This document shows positions 1 through 8,059 of a DNA stretch of 64,000 nucleotides, in pieces. The translations under genes and the position numbers were made by a program. The notes below the pieces were generated by a model. It did no database searches. It saw only the letters and a list, made by a program, of their open reading frames with translations, and had not been told where the DNA came from. Each line of letters opens with the position of its first letter. Position 1 is the stretch's first letter. Source of the stretch: an uncultured Pantoea sp. (GTDB taxonomy: Bacteria; Pseudomonadota; Gammaproteobacteria; Enterobacterales; Enterobacteriaceae); the NCBI GenBank assembly GCA_913778495.1, contig CAJYVD010000036.1:62001-126000 (forward strand), read 5' to 3'.

Positions 1-666
1 TTTTTCGATGTTGGCGATGACCGGATCGGTGACGCCTAACCGTCCCTGTTTCGCCAGATCGCCAAAGAAAGCCAGCGCCGGTTTAATGTTTTTTTCATCG
101 CCGCCCAGAGCGTAGCTTGCGGCCAGCACGCCATTGGCCGCCTGAGCAGCGGTGCCGACGTCACCGATAGTGACCACGTACTTACCTTTTTTGAGATCGG
201 CCCAGCTGTGCGGCGCGTCTTTGACCTGCTGCTTGTCAATCAGGAACGCGATGGTGCCGGTGTAAGCCAGCATCCAGTTGCCATCGCTGTCTTTAGCCCA
301 TGCCGGAATCTGATCCCAATGGGTCGGTTTGTACGGCTGCGCCACCCCTTTGCTCACGGCGATAGGCCCAAAGGCGGCGCCCACGTCGCCGATGTCAGCG
401 CTGGCGTTCTCTTTCTCAGCGGCAAACTTCGCCAGTTCTTGCGCCGAGGACATGTCAGTGTCGCTGTGCTTCAGGCCATATTTCTGCGTGATAGCGTTCC
501 AGGTATCTTTCCAGTTGGCCCAGGTATCGGGCATACCGACGCTGTTGATTTGACCTTCCGCGCGTGCGGCTTTTTCCAGCGCAGCAAGATCATTGTCGGC
601 GGCGTGCGCAGCGGGCAGCGCAAGCAGCACGGCACTGGTTACGGCAGAGGCGATAAATGCTTTCAT
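1..666 (-). CDS. ABC transporter periplasmic substrate-binding protein, 5' part
   Basis: The first 222 residues of a secreted solute-binding protein; the gene continues past the left edge. Translation starts at an ATG at 666. A Sec signal peptide of about 22 residues (MKAFIASAV..., ending AAHA before ADND) precedes a mature part with the look of the iron/polyamine/phosphonate class of binding proteins, for example a GDVGAAFG stretch and a segment around LIDKQQVKDAP. Such proteins deliver a ligand in the periplasm to a membrane ABC importer, whose genes should lie further left. It diverges from a GntR/UTRA regulator, and the gap holds a UTRA-type operator and a Pho-box-like repeat. These make an organophosphorus ligand such as 2-aminoethylphosphonate a reasonable guess, but polyamine, sugar or iron ligands are not excluded. 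Confidence 0.8.
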   Translation of the reverse strand, partial: MKAFIASAVTSAVLLALPAAHAADNDLAALEKAARAEGQINSVGMPDTWANWKDTWNAITQKYGLKHSDTDMSSAQELAKFAAEKENASADIGDVGAAFGPIAVSKGVAQPYKPTHWDQIPAWAKDSDGNWMLAYTGTIAFLIDKQQVKDAPHSWADLKKGKYVVTIGDVGTAAQAANGVLAASYALGGDEKNIKPALAFFGDLAKQGRLGVTDPVIANIEK

Positions 667-699
667 CTCAGTGGCTCCGGGTGTAAGTTGTGGGCGTCT

Positions 700-711
700 T
701 GGTCTAGTCCA
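700..711. promoter_or_regulatory. Putative operator for the GntR/UTRA regulator
   Basis: The stretch TGGTCTAGTCCA is one base away from the palindrome TGGTCTAGACCA, the type of site bound by HutC-subfamily (UTRA) regulators such as NagR/DasR and PhnF. It lies about 33 bp upstream of the binding-protein start codon, well placed to repress that gene. The regulator encoded just across the intergenic region is the obvious candidate to bind it. The match is seen in the sequence; the assignment is inference. Confidence 0.55.
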
Positions 712-828
712 GCAAGAACCGAGCCAATGTAGCCCCGCCGGATGAAGGTTTTATGACGGGCGCAGCAAAATGCGGCGTTGCGCGTCTTTTGCGCTGGGCA
801 TCTACGGAAAGAGCGGGGATTCACAAAA

Positions 829-846
829 GTGTCATCGAACTGTCAC
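829..846 (+). promoter_or_regulatory. Putative Pho box (PhoB site)
   Basis: Two 7-base repeats, GTGTCAT and CTGTCAC, are separated by four bases (CGAA). This is the 7-4-7 geometry of the enterobacterial Pho box, whose repeats resemble CTGTCAT. It sits 32 bp upstream of the regulator start at 879 and about 160 bp from the divergent transporter gene. A second, PhoB-regulated family gene (psiE) lies 0.8 kb away. One mismatch in the first repeat lowers certainty. Confidence 0.5.
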
Positions 847-878
847 AGTGCAGCGATGCCCCAGAAAGAGGCGGAATC

Positions 879-1577
879 ATGCTAACGAAAACGGCCGATG
901 TGCTGGCGGCAGCGCTCAAAGCGCGCATTGAGCAGGGGGAGTTTGTGCAGGGACGCCTGCCAGCGGAGCGGGCGCTCAGTGAACACTATGCGACCACGCG
1001 CATCACGCTGCGCGAGGCGCTCGGCTTGCTGGAAGCGCAGGGCGTGATCTTTCGCGAGCTGCGTCGCGGCTGGTTCGTCGCACCGCCGCGCCTGGTGTAC
1101 AACCCCGCGCACCATAGCCATTTTCACGCCATGGCCAGTGCGCAGGGGCGGCAGGCCCGCACCGAGGTGATCGCGGCACGGCGTCAACCCATTTCGGGCG
1201 ATATCGCCCGCCATCTGCTGCTTAATGACGGCGAGGACGTTTACTGCATTCGGCGTTTACGGCGCATTGATGGCCGCGCGGTGCTGTACGTGGAGCACTA
1301 TCTTAATCCGGCGTTTTTTCCCGGCCTGCTGGAGGCGGATCTCACCCGTTCGCTCACTGAACTGTATGCGCAGCGCTACGGCATTCGTTACGGCAGCGCC
1401 CGCTTTACCTTGCTACCGGGACCGTTGCCGTTACACGCTGCGCCGGCGCTCAACGTTGCCAGCGGCACGCCAGGCTTACTGATTACCCGCATTAACCGCG
1501 ATCGGCACCAGCGCGTGATCGACTGCGACTGCGAATACTGGCGCTACGACGCGCTCAGCGTGGAGATCGACCTGTAG
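879..1577 (+). CDS. GntR-family regulator with UTRA ligand domain (HutC/PhnF subfamily)
   Basis: A 232-residue DNA-binding repressor. Residues 1 to about 67 form the winged helix-turn-helix: LPAERALSEHY, then TTRITLREAL, then the wing around LRRGWFV. Residues from about 85 onward form the UTRA effector domain (typical VYCIRRLRRIDGRAV and VEHYLNPAFFPG stretches). The ATG at 879 is preferred because AGAGG lies just upstream and the protein then begins at the usual place; an in-frame extension back to 753 has no family support. It diverges from an ABC importer binding-protein gene and probably controls it through the operator near 700. PhnF/PhnR-like regulators of phosphonate use belong to this group, but the effector cannot be read from the sequence. 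Confidence 0.85.
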   Translation: MLTKTADVLAAALKARIEQGEFVQGRLPAERALSEHYATTRITLREALGLLEAQGVIFRELRRGWFVAPPRLVYNPAHHSHFHAMASAQGRQARTEVIAARRQPISGDIARHLLLNDGEDVYCIRRLRRIDGRAVLYVEHYLNPAFFPGLLEADLTRSLTELYAQRYGIRYGSARFTLLPGPLPLHAAPALNVASGTPGLLITRINRDRHQRVIDCDCEYWRYDALSVEIDL

Positions 1578-1582
1578 CATAT

Positions 1583-1598
1583 TGTGATTTTGATCACG
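1583..1598 (+). promoter_or_regulatory. CRP-binding site upstream of psiE
   Basis: TGTGA, six bases, TCACG: nine of ten positions match the cAMP-CRP core. It begins 6 bp after the stop of the preceding regulator gene and ends 48 bp before psiE. E. coli psiE is known to be negatively controlled by cAMP-CRP and positively by PhoB, so a site here fits the family. I did not find a convincing Pho box at this promoter. Confidence 0.75.
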
Positions 1599-1646
1599 TT
1601 ACAGCATAGTAGCGCCAGAGAAACCCGATGAAAAAGGCGCGAAAAA

Positions 1647-2057
1647 ATGACAACAAAATCGACGGCGGGGCAGCTGATCGCCTCGGTATTACAGTGGGTA
1701 TTAAACAGCGGCTTGTTAATTCTCGCCGTGATTCTGGTGGTATTTTTGGGCAAGGAAACCATTCATCTGGCCAATGTCTTGTTCAGCACCGGCGAAGAGG
1801 CCTCTTCTTATTTATTGATCGAAGGTATTGTTATTTATTTCCTCTACTTCGAGTTTATTGCGCTGATCGTAAAATATTTCCAATCAGGCTATCACTTTCC
1901 GCTACGCTATTTTATTTACATCGGTATTACGGCGATTATCCGCCTGATTATTGTCGATCATAAAAATCCTTACGATACGCTCTACTATTCAGCTGCTATT
2001 TTAATTTTGGTCGTGACCCTGTGGCTGGCAAACAGCAATCGCTTAAAGCGGGAATAA
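1647..2057 (+). CDS. psiE: Phosphate-starvation-inducible membrane protein PsiE
   Basis: A 136-residue inner-membrane protein with four predicted membrane segments, matching E. coli PsiE over its whole length ([54 protein letters not shown], and a C-terminal SNRLKRE). Its biochemical role is unknown; in E. coli it is induced by phosphate starvation. The ATG at 1647 gives the family's usual N-terminus, though the upstream purine stretch is a poor ribosome site. It is preceded by a CRP site. It ends 5 bp from the convergent fimbrial gene; in E. coli its neighbours are xylE and the mal genes, which are absent here. Confidence 0.95.
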   Translation: MTTKSTAGQLIASVLQWVLNSGLLILAVILVVFLGKETIHLANVLFSTGEEASSYLLIEGIVIYFLYFEFIALIVKYFQSGYHFPLRYFIYIGITAIIRLIIVDHKNPYDTLYYSAAILILVVTLWLANSNRLKRE

Positions 2058-2062
2058 AGTTA

Positions 2063-3193
2063 TTACAGAGTTGGGGTGAATATTACCCTGACGCTCCCCT
2101 GATAGTCGCCGCTCTCCTTATCACGCTTGTTAAATTGTGGCGTAATAAACGTGAGCGGCGCAGGCGCGCACAATACGGGGGTGGGAATGCCGGGTAATTG
2201 TACGGGCCGCAGTTGTGAAAAGTTTAGGCTGGGTAATTCACGCTTAACATTGTTATCCATATAAAATTCTTGGCCGTTGTAGCTGAGCTGGATGTGGTAA
2301 TCAATACGTCTGCGCAGGGTGTTATCATTTATGCCCTTGTGGAAAACAGAAAACACGTCGCCGCGCCGGTTGCCGATATGCTCGTCGTCCGTTACGGTGA
2401 GGGAATAGCGTGTCGCGTAGTTATTTATCCCATCATATAAACACATATCGAGCTGTGCTCGTCCGTCCATGACGCCACCCGGTATCGTCTGTACCTGGTG
2501 CGTTTTCAAGGCTAAATCATGACGTGGCGTGCTGGTTTGCTGCTGTGGGAACCAGACGGTGGCATTGGCGCCGTCGCGCAGGGTAAGGTCAATGTTGGCC
2601 TGCCAGTCGATGCGTTCCATATCGTAGTTAAGATTTCGTTGTCTAAGCTGGAGCGTGGCTTGCCACAGGCCACCAAACGGCAACGTATTTAACGCCTGCT
2701 CATCAAACCAGACTGAGAGTGATTTCGCGTAATTCGACACCACGCCTTGCCCGGGTGCAAAACAGGAAAAGTTATTGAAGCTGTTGATACCGGTTGGGGC
2801 TGACGTGCAGCCTACCGGGGTGGATTGCGCGTAAAGCCTGATGTCGCGCGTGACGCGGGTGCGCTGCTCGGTGAAGCGTAATGTCAGCGAGGTGGGTGCC
2901 GCAGTTTGCGGTTCAGGATAAAGACAATCACCCGCGCCATAACCGCTCTCCGTGAGGCTGAAACAAAGCCAATAGACGCTTCTGTACGGCGCACTCTCGC
3001 CACCCGAACCGTTCAATATATCTCGCCACACATAATGTCGGACGTTGCCCAGCGTGGCGCGATCCAATGTGAGCGTGAACGTTTTGTATTGTTCGACCGG
3101 CGGGACGAGCGGTGGATAAAAGGAAGCAAATCCCGTGTCAGTAACTGAGGCGATAATCACGATCGCCCTCATCATTTTCATGCAAACGGCCAT
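2063..3193 (-). CDS. CblD/CfaE-like fimbrial tip adhesin, second copy (tip B)
   Basis: A 376-residue secreted protein of the CS1/CFA-I tip family (CfaE, CooD, CblD), which starts pilus assembly and binds receptors at the fibre tip. A signal peptide of about 23 residues (MAVCMKMMRAIV...GFA) precedes a mature start FYPPLVPPVEQ. Family landmarks are ATLGNVRHYVW, paired cysteines near GYGAGDCLYP, LPFGGLWQATLQL, AQLDMCLYDG, and near the end LTFITPQFNKRDKES. AAGGAA stands a few bases before the ATG at 3193. It is the last gene of the operon and is clearly paralogous to the tip gene at 3675-4811, yet diverged in the N-terminal (receptor-binding) half. It may be an alternative tip or a minor adhesin. 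Confidence 0.85.
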   Translation of the reverse strand: MAVCMKMMRAIVIIASVTDTGFASFYPPLVPPVEQYKTFTLTLDRATLGNVRHYVWRDILNGSGGESAPYRSVYWLCFSLTESGYGAGDCLYPEPQTAAPTSLTLRFTEQRTRVTRDIRLYAQSTPVGCTSAPTGINSFNNFSCFAPGQGVVSNYAKSLSVWFDEQALNTLPFGGLWQATLQLRQRNLNYDMERIDWQANIDLTLRDGANATVWFPQQQTSTPRHDLALKTHQVQTIPGGVMDGRAQLDMCLYDGINNYATRYSLTVTDDEHIGNRRGDVFSVFHKGINDNTLRRRIDYHIQLSYNGQEFYMDNNVKRELPSLNFSQLRPVQLPGIPTPVLCAPAPLTFITPQFNKRDKESGDYQGSVRVIFTPTL

Positions 3194-3277
3194 CGACGTT
3201 TCCTTGTTTCGTTAAACAGTCAGTTGCGTTGGGGCTGCCAGAGCATGATTTCAGCAGGTTTATAGCGCAGGCGTAAA

Positions 3278-3506
3278 TCAGACGAGGACACGACCAAAGT
3301 AGGCGCCCGCCTCTTTGTCATGTTGGTTAAATTCGGGCGTGATGAATGGCAGGCGCACAAAACACGGGCAGCGCGACGTCAGGGATTCTTACCGGTCACA
3401 GGGGGATTCATAAATAGAGGTGAGAGGCCGCGGCTGATGATTCTGCAAGGCGATGGTCAAGCTAAATACGGCAATCAGTAAAAACCGCGTTGATGCCCTT
3501 TGTCAT
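3278..3506 (-). pseudogene. Remnant of a third tip-adhesin gene, internally deleted and frameshifted
   Basis: Read on the minus strand, this begins with ATG (3506) and MTKGINAVFTD, matching the signal peptide start of the tip gene at 4811 (MTKIVNTVFLL), and soon meets a stop. Downstream, degraded pieces match the C-terminal part of the tip gene: a stretch resembling the QNNQPLLL coding region, then CAP, a frameshift, then FITPEFNQHDKEAGAY and a stop at 3278. About 900 bp of tip gene is missing. The 1-base spacing to the preceding reading frame (stop at 3508, start at 3506) copies that of the intact usher/tip junction at 4813/4811. It cannot make a functional adhesin. Confidence 0.75.
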
Positions 3507-3507
3507 C

Positions 3508-3615
3508 TTACTTTTCCGTGATAAAAGCCAGCGCATGACGGATTTGAATCTCTGCGGGCAGGGCCGCCAGGGCGATAATCGCTATTGCCCTCATCGCTTT
3601 CGTTCCAACGGCCAT
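3508..3615 (-). pseudogene. 35-codon hybrid ORF: tip signal peptide fused to usher C-terminus
   Basis: The frame starts MAVGTKAMRAIAIIA, close to the start of the tip B protein (MAVCMKMMRAIVIIA), then switches to LAALPAEIQIRHALAFITEK, nearly the last 20 residues of the usher at 4813-7461. A ribosome site (AAGGAA) precedes it, as for tip B. It looks like the product of a recombination or deletion that joined the start of one tip gene to a duplicated 3' end of the usher. It shows that the duplicated unit once included usher sequence. Probably no function as a protein. Confidence 0.7.
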
Positions 3616-3674
3616 CGACGCTTCCTTGTTTCGTCAAGTTACGTTGAGGCCGTTACAGCGTGTTGTCAGCAGGT

Positions 3675-4811
3675 TTATAGCTTGGGTGTAAATAACACGC
3701 GGACATAACCAAGGTAGGCCCCCGCCTCTTTGTCACGTTGATTAAATTCGGGCGTGATGAACGTCAGGGGCGTGGGGGCACAAAACACCGGCAGCGCGAC
3801 GCCGGGAATTTTCACCGGTCGCAGGGTGGATTGATTAATCTGGGTGAGAAGCAGCGGCTGATTATTCTGCAGCGTGAATGGCTGGCCGTTATAGTCAAGC
3901 TGGATACGGTAATCTATCCGCTTACGCGCATCGCTGCTCGCCACGCCATCGCGAAACAGCGAGAAATCTTCACTGGTGCGATCGCCGATCGTTTTCCCGT
4001 CCAGCAACGTCACCTCGAACGCGTTGCTGTTGCCGTTGTAGCCGTCATACAGACACATATCGAGCGTTGACTTGCCGGTCATTTTTCCGCCTGGCGTGGC
4101 AGGCGTGGGCAAAGTATGAAGTGCTAAATCGAGGAGTGGCACGCTGGTTCTATATTGTGGGAACCAGATTGCGAAATTTTTGTTGTCGTGCAAATTGACC
4201 TGAATATACCCGTCCCAGTAGGCATTATAACCCTCACTCGGCCCCGCATAATTACGCTGCTTCAATTTCAGGTGGGCTTTCCAGATGCCACCAAAAGGCA
4301 GCTTGTTTATTTCGTTTTCGTCTATCCATATGGTGAACATTTTACCATAGGTCAATACGTATTGGCCGCCGCCGCCGCATGAAGCAAAATAGTATGCGTT
4401 CAGCGCAAATGACTTACCGCCGGCGCAGCCGATATTTTCAGCATATCCATAAAGGTTTATCACGTGCGTGGTTTGCGAAAGCTGCTCAGTAAAGGTGAGC
4501 GCCAAAGCAGTAGGTGCTGACCCCCACACGACACTACCCAGGCAGTTCCCGGCACCAAAGGTGGGGTCAGTGGCGCTGTAACAGTGCAAATTGTTAGCTC
4601 TGTAGGGTGCGCCATCGCCGCCCCAGCCGTTGCGCTGTCTCTTCCAAAGGAAATGATGCGTGCTGCCCAGCGTCGAGCGATCGAGGTTCAGCGTCAGCGT
4701 GGTCTGCTGGTCCACCGGCGGTATCAGCGGTGGATAAGTGTAGGCCCGTGCGTCGGTCAGACCGCCCAGGGCCGCAAGCAGTAAAAAAACCGTGTTGACT
4801 ATCTTTGTCAT
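3675..4811 (-). CDS. CblD/CfaE-like fimbrial tip adhesin, first copy (tip A)
   Basis: A 378-residue secreted tip adhesin and pilus-initiator of the class 5 (CFA/I-CS1-Cbl) fimbrial family. The ATG at 4811 is chosen because it begins a clear signal peptide (MTKIVNTVFLLLAALGG...RAY) and follows the usher stop by one base, with GGGAAAG upstream; the longer open frame reads into usher sequence. Landmarks are YPPLIPPVDQQ, STLGSTHHFLW, paired cysteines near FGAGNC, LPFGGIWKAHLKL, STLDMCLYDG, and LTFITPEFNQRDKEAG near the end. It is the usher-linked member and so probably the main tip subunit. Decayed copies and a second intact copy follow downstream. Confidence 0.88.
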   Translation of the reverse strand: MTKIVNTVFLLLAALGGLTDARAYTYPPLIPPVDQQTTLTLNLDRSTLGSTHHFLWKRQRNGWGGDGAPYRANNLHCYSATDPTFGAGNCLGSVVWGSAPTALALTFTEQLSQTTHVINLYGYAENIGCAGGKSFALNAYYFASCGGGGQYVLTYGKMFTIWIDENEINKLPFGGIWKAHLKLKQRNYAGPSEGYNAYWDGYIQVNLHDNKNFAIWFPQYRTSVPLLDLALHTLPTPATPGGKMTGKSTLDMCLYDGYNGNSNAFEVTLLDGKTIGDRTSEDFSLFRDGVASSDARKRIDYRIQLDYNGQPFTLQNNQPLLLTQINQSTLRPVKIPGVALPVFCAPTPLTFITPEFNQRDKEAGAYLGYVRVLFTPKL

Positions 4812-4812
4812 C

Positions 4813-7461
4813 TTACTTTCCCGTAATAAAAGCCAGCGCATGGCCGTTCTGGATCTCTGCGGGCAGGGCCGCCAGCGTGATCTCATGGCAGTGTATTTCG
4901 CCGCTAACCTGCAGCGTCGCTGCGGCGTCGGGCGCGGGCAGCGCGCAGGTGTAAAAGCGATTCTGCTGCACAATGTAGAGCTGCTGTAACGGTGTTGGGG
5001 TTTCCAGCACGAACGCCCCTTCCTGATTCAGGCTGTCGCCGTGTGCGTTCAGGGCAGTGCCCTGGCGCAGCGGTTTGCCGTCTGCCAGGGCTCTGCCCAC
5101 CAGCGTATAGGTGACTTTTGCGCTGACCTCGCGCGTGACCAGCCTGCCCGGCTGGATAAAGTCGGTTTTGTTGCCCGAACCGTGGCTGATACTGGCCAGC
5201 AGCGGGCCGTCTGCCCGGTCGCTTTCATGAATGTCCGTGCTGCTCTGCTGCCAGCCAGGCAGCGGCAGCGCCGCGCTGTCACCCAGCCCAAGCGTTACGG
5301 TCTGTCCGTTTCCCTGCACATCAACGGCGGCACCCGGCACCACGCCGGGCTTACCCGCAACGCGCACCAGTGCCGCGCCAGACGGCGTTCCGTAACCTGC
5401 GGCACCGAGCCACATGCCGTCGCGGCTGGCAATCAGCGTTGAGTCATAGCTGCCCGTGAACGACTGCTGTGCGGCGGATTGCGTAAACTGGCTGTGGCTC
5501 AGGGTGGCATTGAGATTGCCATAGCGTCCGTCCACTCTGCCGCCGAGCGAGGCGGAAAGGTCGCGGCGATCGCTGCCGCTGAGATTGGCCTGCCAGGCGC
5601 GCAGGCTGCTTCCCTTAAACGATTCGTCATGGCTGAGGTTCCAGGTGGTTTGCGGGCCGCTCAGGGCGCTGCTGCGGTACTGCGCGTTGAGATTGGTTTG
5701 GCTATTGCGCGTGGCGCTGCTGGGCGGACGTGCAACGTGGCTGAGCGTCATCCCAAGAAACACGCCGCGATCGCTGCGGCCATGGTTCTCCTGTTGGTGT
5801 GAGCGAAAGACGCCCATTTGTCCATTGATCAACATATTGCCGTAAGTGAAACCGCGTCCCATGCTGAGCTGCGTGGTGGTTGAGACGGTTTTACGTCGCT
5901 CCGTTAAGCGCGGTGAATAGCCGGTTTGGTGCGCGTCAAAGGGCAGTGAAAACGGGTATTGGGTGCTGCGCGTGTGTCCCAGCGTGGCGGTCCAGCCTTT
6001 GACCTGAGTAGACAGCGTGGCACTGACGCTCTCGCCGCAGCTTAGCCCGTCGCTCTGACGCCTGCCGCGACACTGCGCGCCGCGCTGTTCACTGCGGTAT
6101 AGCGACAGCGACACGCCATTATTGATGGTAATTTGTTGCGCATTGCCGCTCACGCCGCGTTCTCCGAGCAGCACGCTGGCGGAGGCGGAGAGGGTGCTGC
6201 GGCCTAGCGTTGTTTGCCAGTCAAGGCGGGTCTCATTAAAAAAACCGCCTGCGGTGGCGGACAGGCCCGATGTCACCTGCATCGATCGCAGTACGCGCGC
6301 GCGCACGCCAACCTGCCAGCTCGACCTGCCGTCGTGGGACGACTGGGCTAAATGTTGCACCGGCTGGCCGACCTGGGCGAACCACTCCGGTTTATCCGAC
6401 GCGGATGCTGTGGCCGCTTTGCTGAACGCCACTTCCTCCGTGCGCACCAGCGTGTCGTTCTGATAGATACGCAACTGCAGAGGATAACTGCCGCCGGGGA
6501 GGTTACGGGTCTCTACAGCCTGCAATCCCGGCATCATATATTGACTGCCCAGCAGCTCTGCGCCGCGGTAGAGATCCACGCGCGCGCGATGATTGAGCAG
6601 CAGGGTGACCGGGGTCGCGTTATCGGCTACGTGATGTTGATTGCGCCAGGCTTGGGTGGTGCCCACGCGCAACCCTCTAAAAATCGGCATCGGGAGCAGC
6701 GTAAAATTGAAGCTACCGCCGAGACGGCTCGCGAGCGCGGTCTGATCCATCTGGCCAGCTTGTATATAGTGGCTTTTTCCCCAATCCTGGCGGAGATAGA
6801 GATCCTGCAAGCGAAATTGCTGACGCGTCTGCTCGCTGGCGCGGGCGAAATAGGCGTTCCAGTTACCCGCCAGGTAACGATTGGCGCCTAACCCCAGCGC
6901 ACCGACGCCACGCGCACTGACGTTGACGTCCTGCTGGGTCTTTGACCAATTGACGGTTTGGTGGTGAATCAAGGCATTTTGGCTGTTTGATGCTGCGCTG
7001 TAATAGCGAGCCTCCTGATTTTTTTGCATCAGCCATTGGGGATTAATAAACAGATCCAGCGCGCTGCGGCTTTCATCAAAAATAACGGCGACGGCATCGG
7101 TTTTCACAAATCCGCAGCCCATGGCATCGCACGCTAAGTGACCATTGCGCGGCAGCGGATAGTGAAGCGCCTGAATAAGCGCACGTTTGAATAAGGGTTT
7201 CACATAACCGGCATCAATAAGCTGCTGCGTCAGCGCTGCAGGGTCTGAGAAACGCAGCGTTTCAGGTTTGACCTCGGCGTCATATAAACCGAGCGAGGTG
7301 GCAAATAACACCACCTCGATTTTCTCATTTTGACCGAGCATCAGCGCTTCAAAGCCAGCGGGAACCGACGTTGCCGCATGCGCCGTGCCGGGAACCGTTA
7401 ACGCAAGGTTGACTGTGCCCGCGACGAATACCGACAACAGGCCTAAAGAGAAACGTTCCAT
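4813..7461 (-). CDS. Outer-membrane usher of a class 5 (CfaC/CooC/CblC-type) fimbria
   Basis: An 882-residue outer-membrane assembly platform that threads chaperone-bound subunits to the surface. A signal peptide of about 29 residues ends PGTAHA. The N-terminal domain has a Cys pair (CDAMGCGF); the middle is a large beta barrel with alternating Ser/Thr/Gly-rich strands (residues about 150-690); the C-terminal region holds a second Cys pair (FYTCALP ... GEIHC), typical of the CS1-type usher C-terminal domain. Length fits CfaC/CooC (about 870). It sits between the major pilin and tip A. Its last 20 codons are also found duplicated at 3508-3570, evidence of local recombination. Confidence 0.92.
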   Translation of the reverse strand: MERFSLGLLSVFVAGTVNLALTVPGTAHAATSVPAGFEALMLGQNEKIEVVLFATSLGLYDAEVKPETLRFSDPAALTQQLIDAGYVKPLFKRALIQALHYPLPRNGHLACDAMGCGFVKTDAVAVIFDESRSALDLFINPQWLMQKNQEARYYSAASNSQNALIHHQTVNWSKTQQDVNVSARGVGALGLGANRYLAGNWNAYFARASEQTRQQFRLQDLYLRQDWGKSHYIQAGQMDQTALASRLGGSFNFTLLPMPIFRGLRVGTTQAWRNQHHVADNATPVTLLLNHRARVDLYRGAELLGSQYMMPGLQAVETRNLPGGSYPLQLRIYQNDTLVRTEEVAFSKAATASASDKPEWFAQVGQPVQHLAQSSHDGRSSWQVGVRARVLRSMQVTSGLSATAGGFFNETRLDWQTTLGRSTLSASASVLLGERGVSGNAQQITINNGVSLSLYRSEQRGAQCRGRRQSDGLSCGESVSATLSTQVKGWTATLGHTRSTQYPFSLPFDAHQTGYSPRLTERRKTVSTTTQLSMGRGFTYGNMLINGQMGVFRSHQQENHGRSDRGVFLGMTLSHVARPPSSATRNSQTNLNAQYRSSALSGPQTTWNLSHDESFKGSSLRAWQANLSGSDRRDLSASLGGRVDGRYGNLNATLSHSQFTQSAAQQSFTGSYDSTLIASRDGMWLGAAGYGTPSGAALVRVAGKPGVVPGAAVDVQGNGQTVTLGLGDSAALPLPGWQQSSTDIHESDRADGPLLASISHGSGNKTDFIQPGRLVTREVSAKVTYTLVGRALADGKPLRQGTALNAHGDSLNQEGAFVLETPTPLQQLYIVQQNRFYTCALPAPDAAATLQVSGEIHCHEITLAALPAEIQNGHALAFITGK

Positions 7462-7506
7462 TGTTATTCCTCGCCAGTGAGCACAGTGGGTTAGGCAACG
7501 TTGGGT

Positions 7507-8007
7507 TTAGCTTCCTTGCGCCAAAATCAGCTGAACCAGGCCCTGATAAGTACCGGCAGTGGTTACAGGCGCTTTGGTGGTTTGCTCAATTTTTAACGGC
7601 AGAATCACCGATTGGCCGGGGGCGCCTGCTGTCGTATCGTTAAAGAGCGTGTTAGCGGCCAGCGTCGTCTCTGTCGTGCTTAGTGCTGAGCCATTCAGCG
7701 AAACTCTAAGTGGAATCGCCGTAACCGACGTATCACTGATATGAGTGAGCTGTGCGCTGCTGGCGAGGCGCACTTTTACGCCCTTGCTTTGGTCGTTACT
7801 GAAAATGCGGGTGGGCAGATCAATGCCATCCAGGCCCACGCCGGGGGTATAACCCATCTGTAACGTCTGTGAAAGCAGGCTGCCGTCGGCGTTACGCAGT
7901 TCTACAACAGGGTCAACGTTTGCCGTTACCGTAATAGTCGCTTCTGCAGCCAGTGCAGAGGTGGTGAATAAGGAGGACAGCAGGGCTGCCATGAAAAGTT
8001 TTTTCAT
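7507..8007 (-). CDS. Major pilin of the class 5 fimbria (CooA/CfaB/CblA family)
   Basis: A 166-residue pilin. The ATG at 8007 begins MKKLFMAALLSSLFTTSALA, a standard signal peptide, with GGAAAGAG upstream; an upstream in-frame ATG at 8058 would only add unrelated residues. The mature protein starts AEATITVTANVDPVVEL, the conserved N-terminal donor strand of CS1-type subunits, and contains the GVDL/GIDLPTRIFSND-like segment and the SVILPLKIEQ strand seen in this family. No cysteines are present in the mature protein, as in CFA/I. It lies between chaperone and usher, the canonical order. It should polymerise into the fibre shaft. Confidence 0.88.
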   Translation of the reverse strand: MKKLFMAALLSSLFTTSALAAEATITVTANVDPVVELRNADGSLLSQTLQMGYTPGVGLDGIDLPTRIFSNDQSKGVKVRLASSAQLTHISDTSVTAIPLRVSLNGSALSTTETTLAANTLFNDTTAGAPGQSVILPLKIEQTTKAPVTTAGTYQGLVQLILAQGS

Positions 8008-8059
8008 TTTGCTCTTTCCTTTGAGTGTGTGACGCAGGCGCGTCGATAATGAGCGCACG

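Noticed and set aside
208-732. 174-codon plus-strand frame opposite the binding-protein gene
   Set aside because: It is antisense to a protein with a clear signal peptide and substrate-binding features.
1572-1610. Pho box at the psiE promoter
   Set aside because: CTGTAGC and nearby words do not give two 7-base repeats with 4-base spacing; only the CRP site is convincing.
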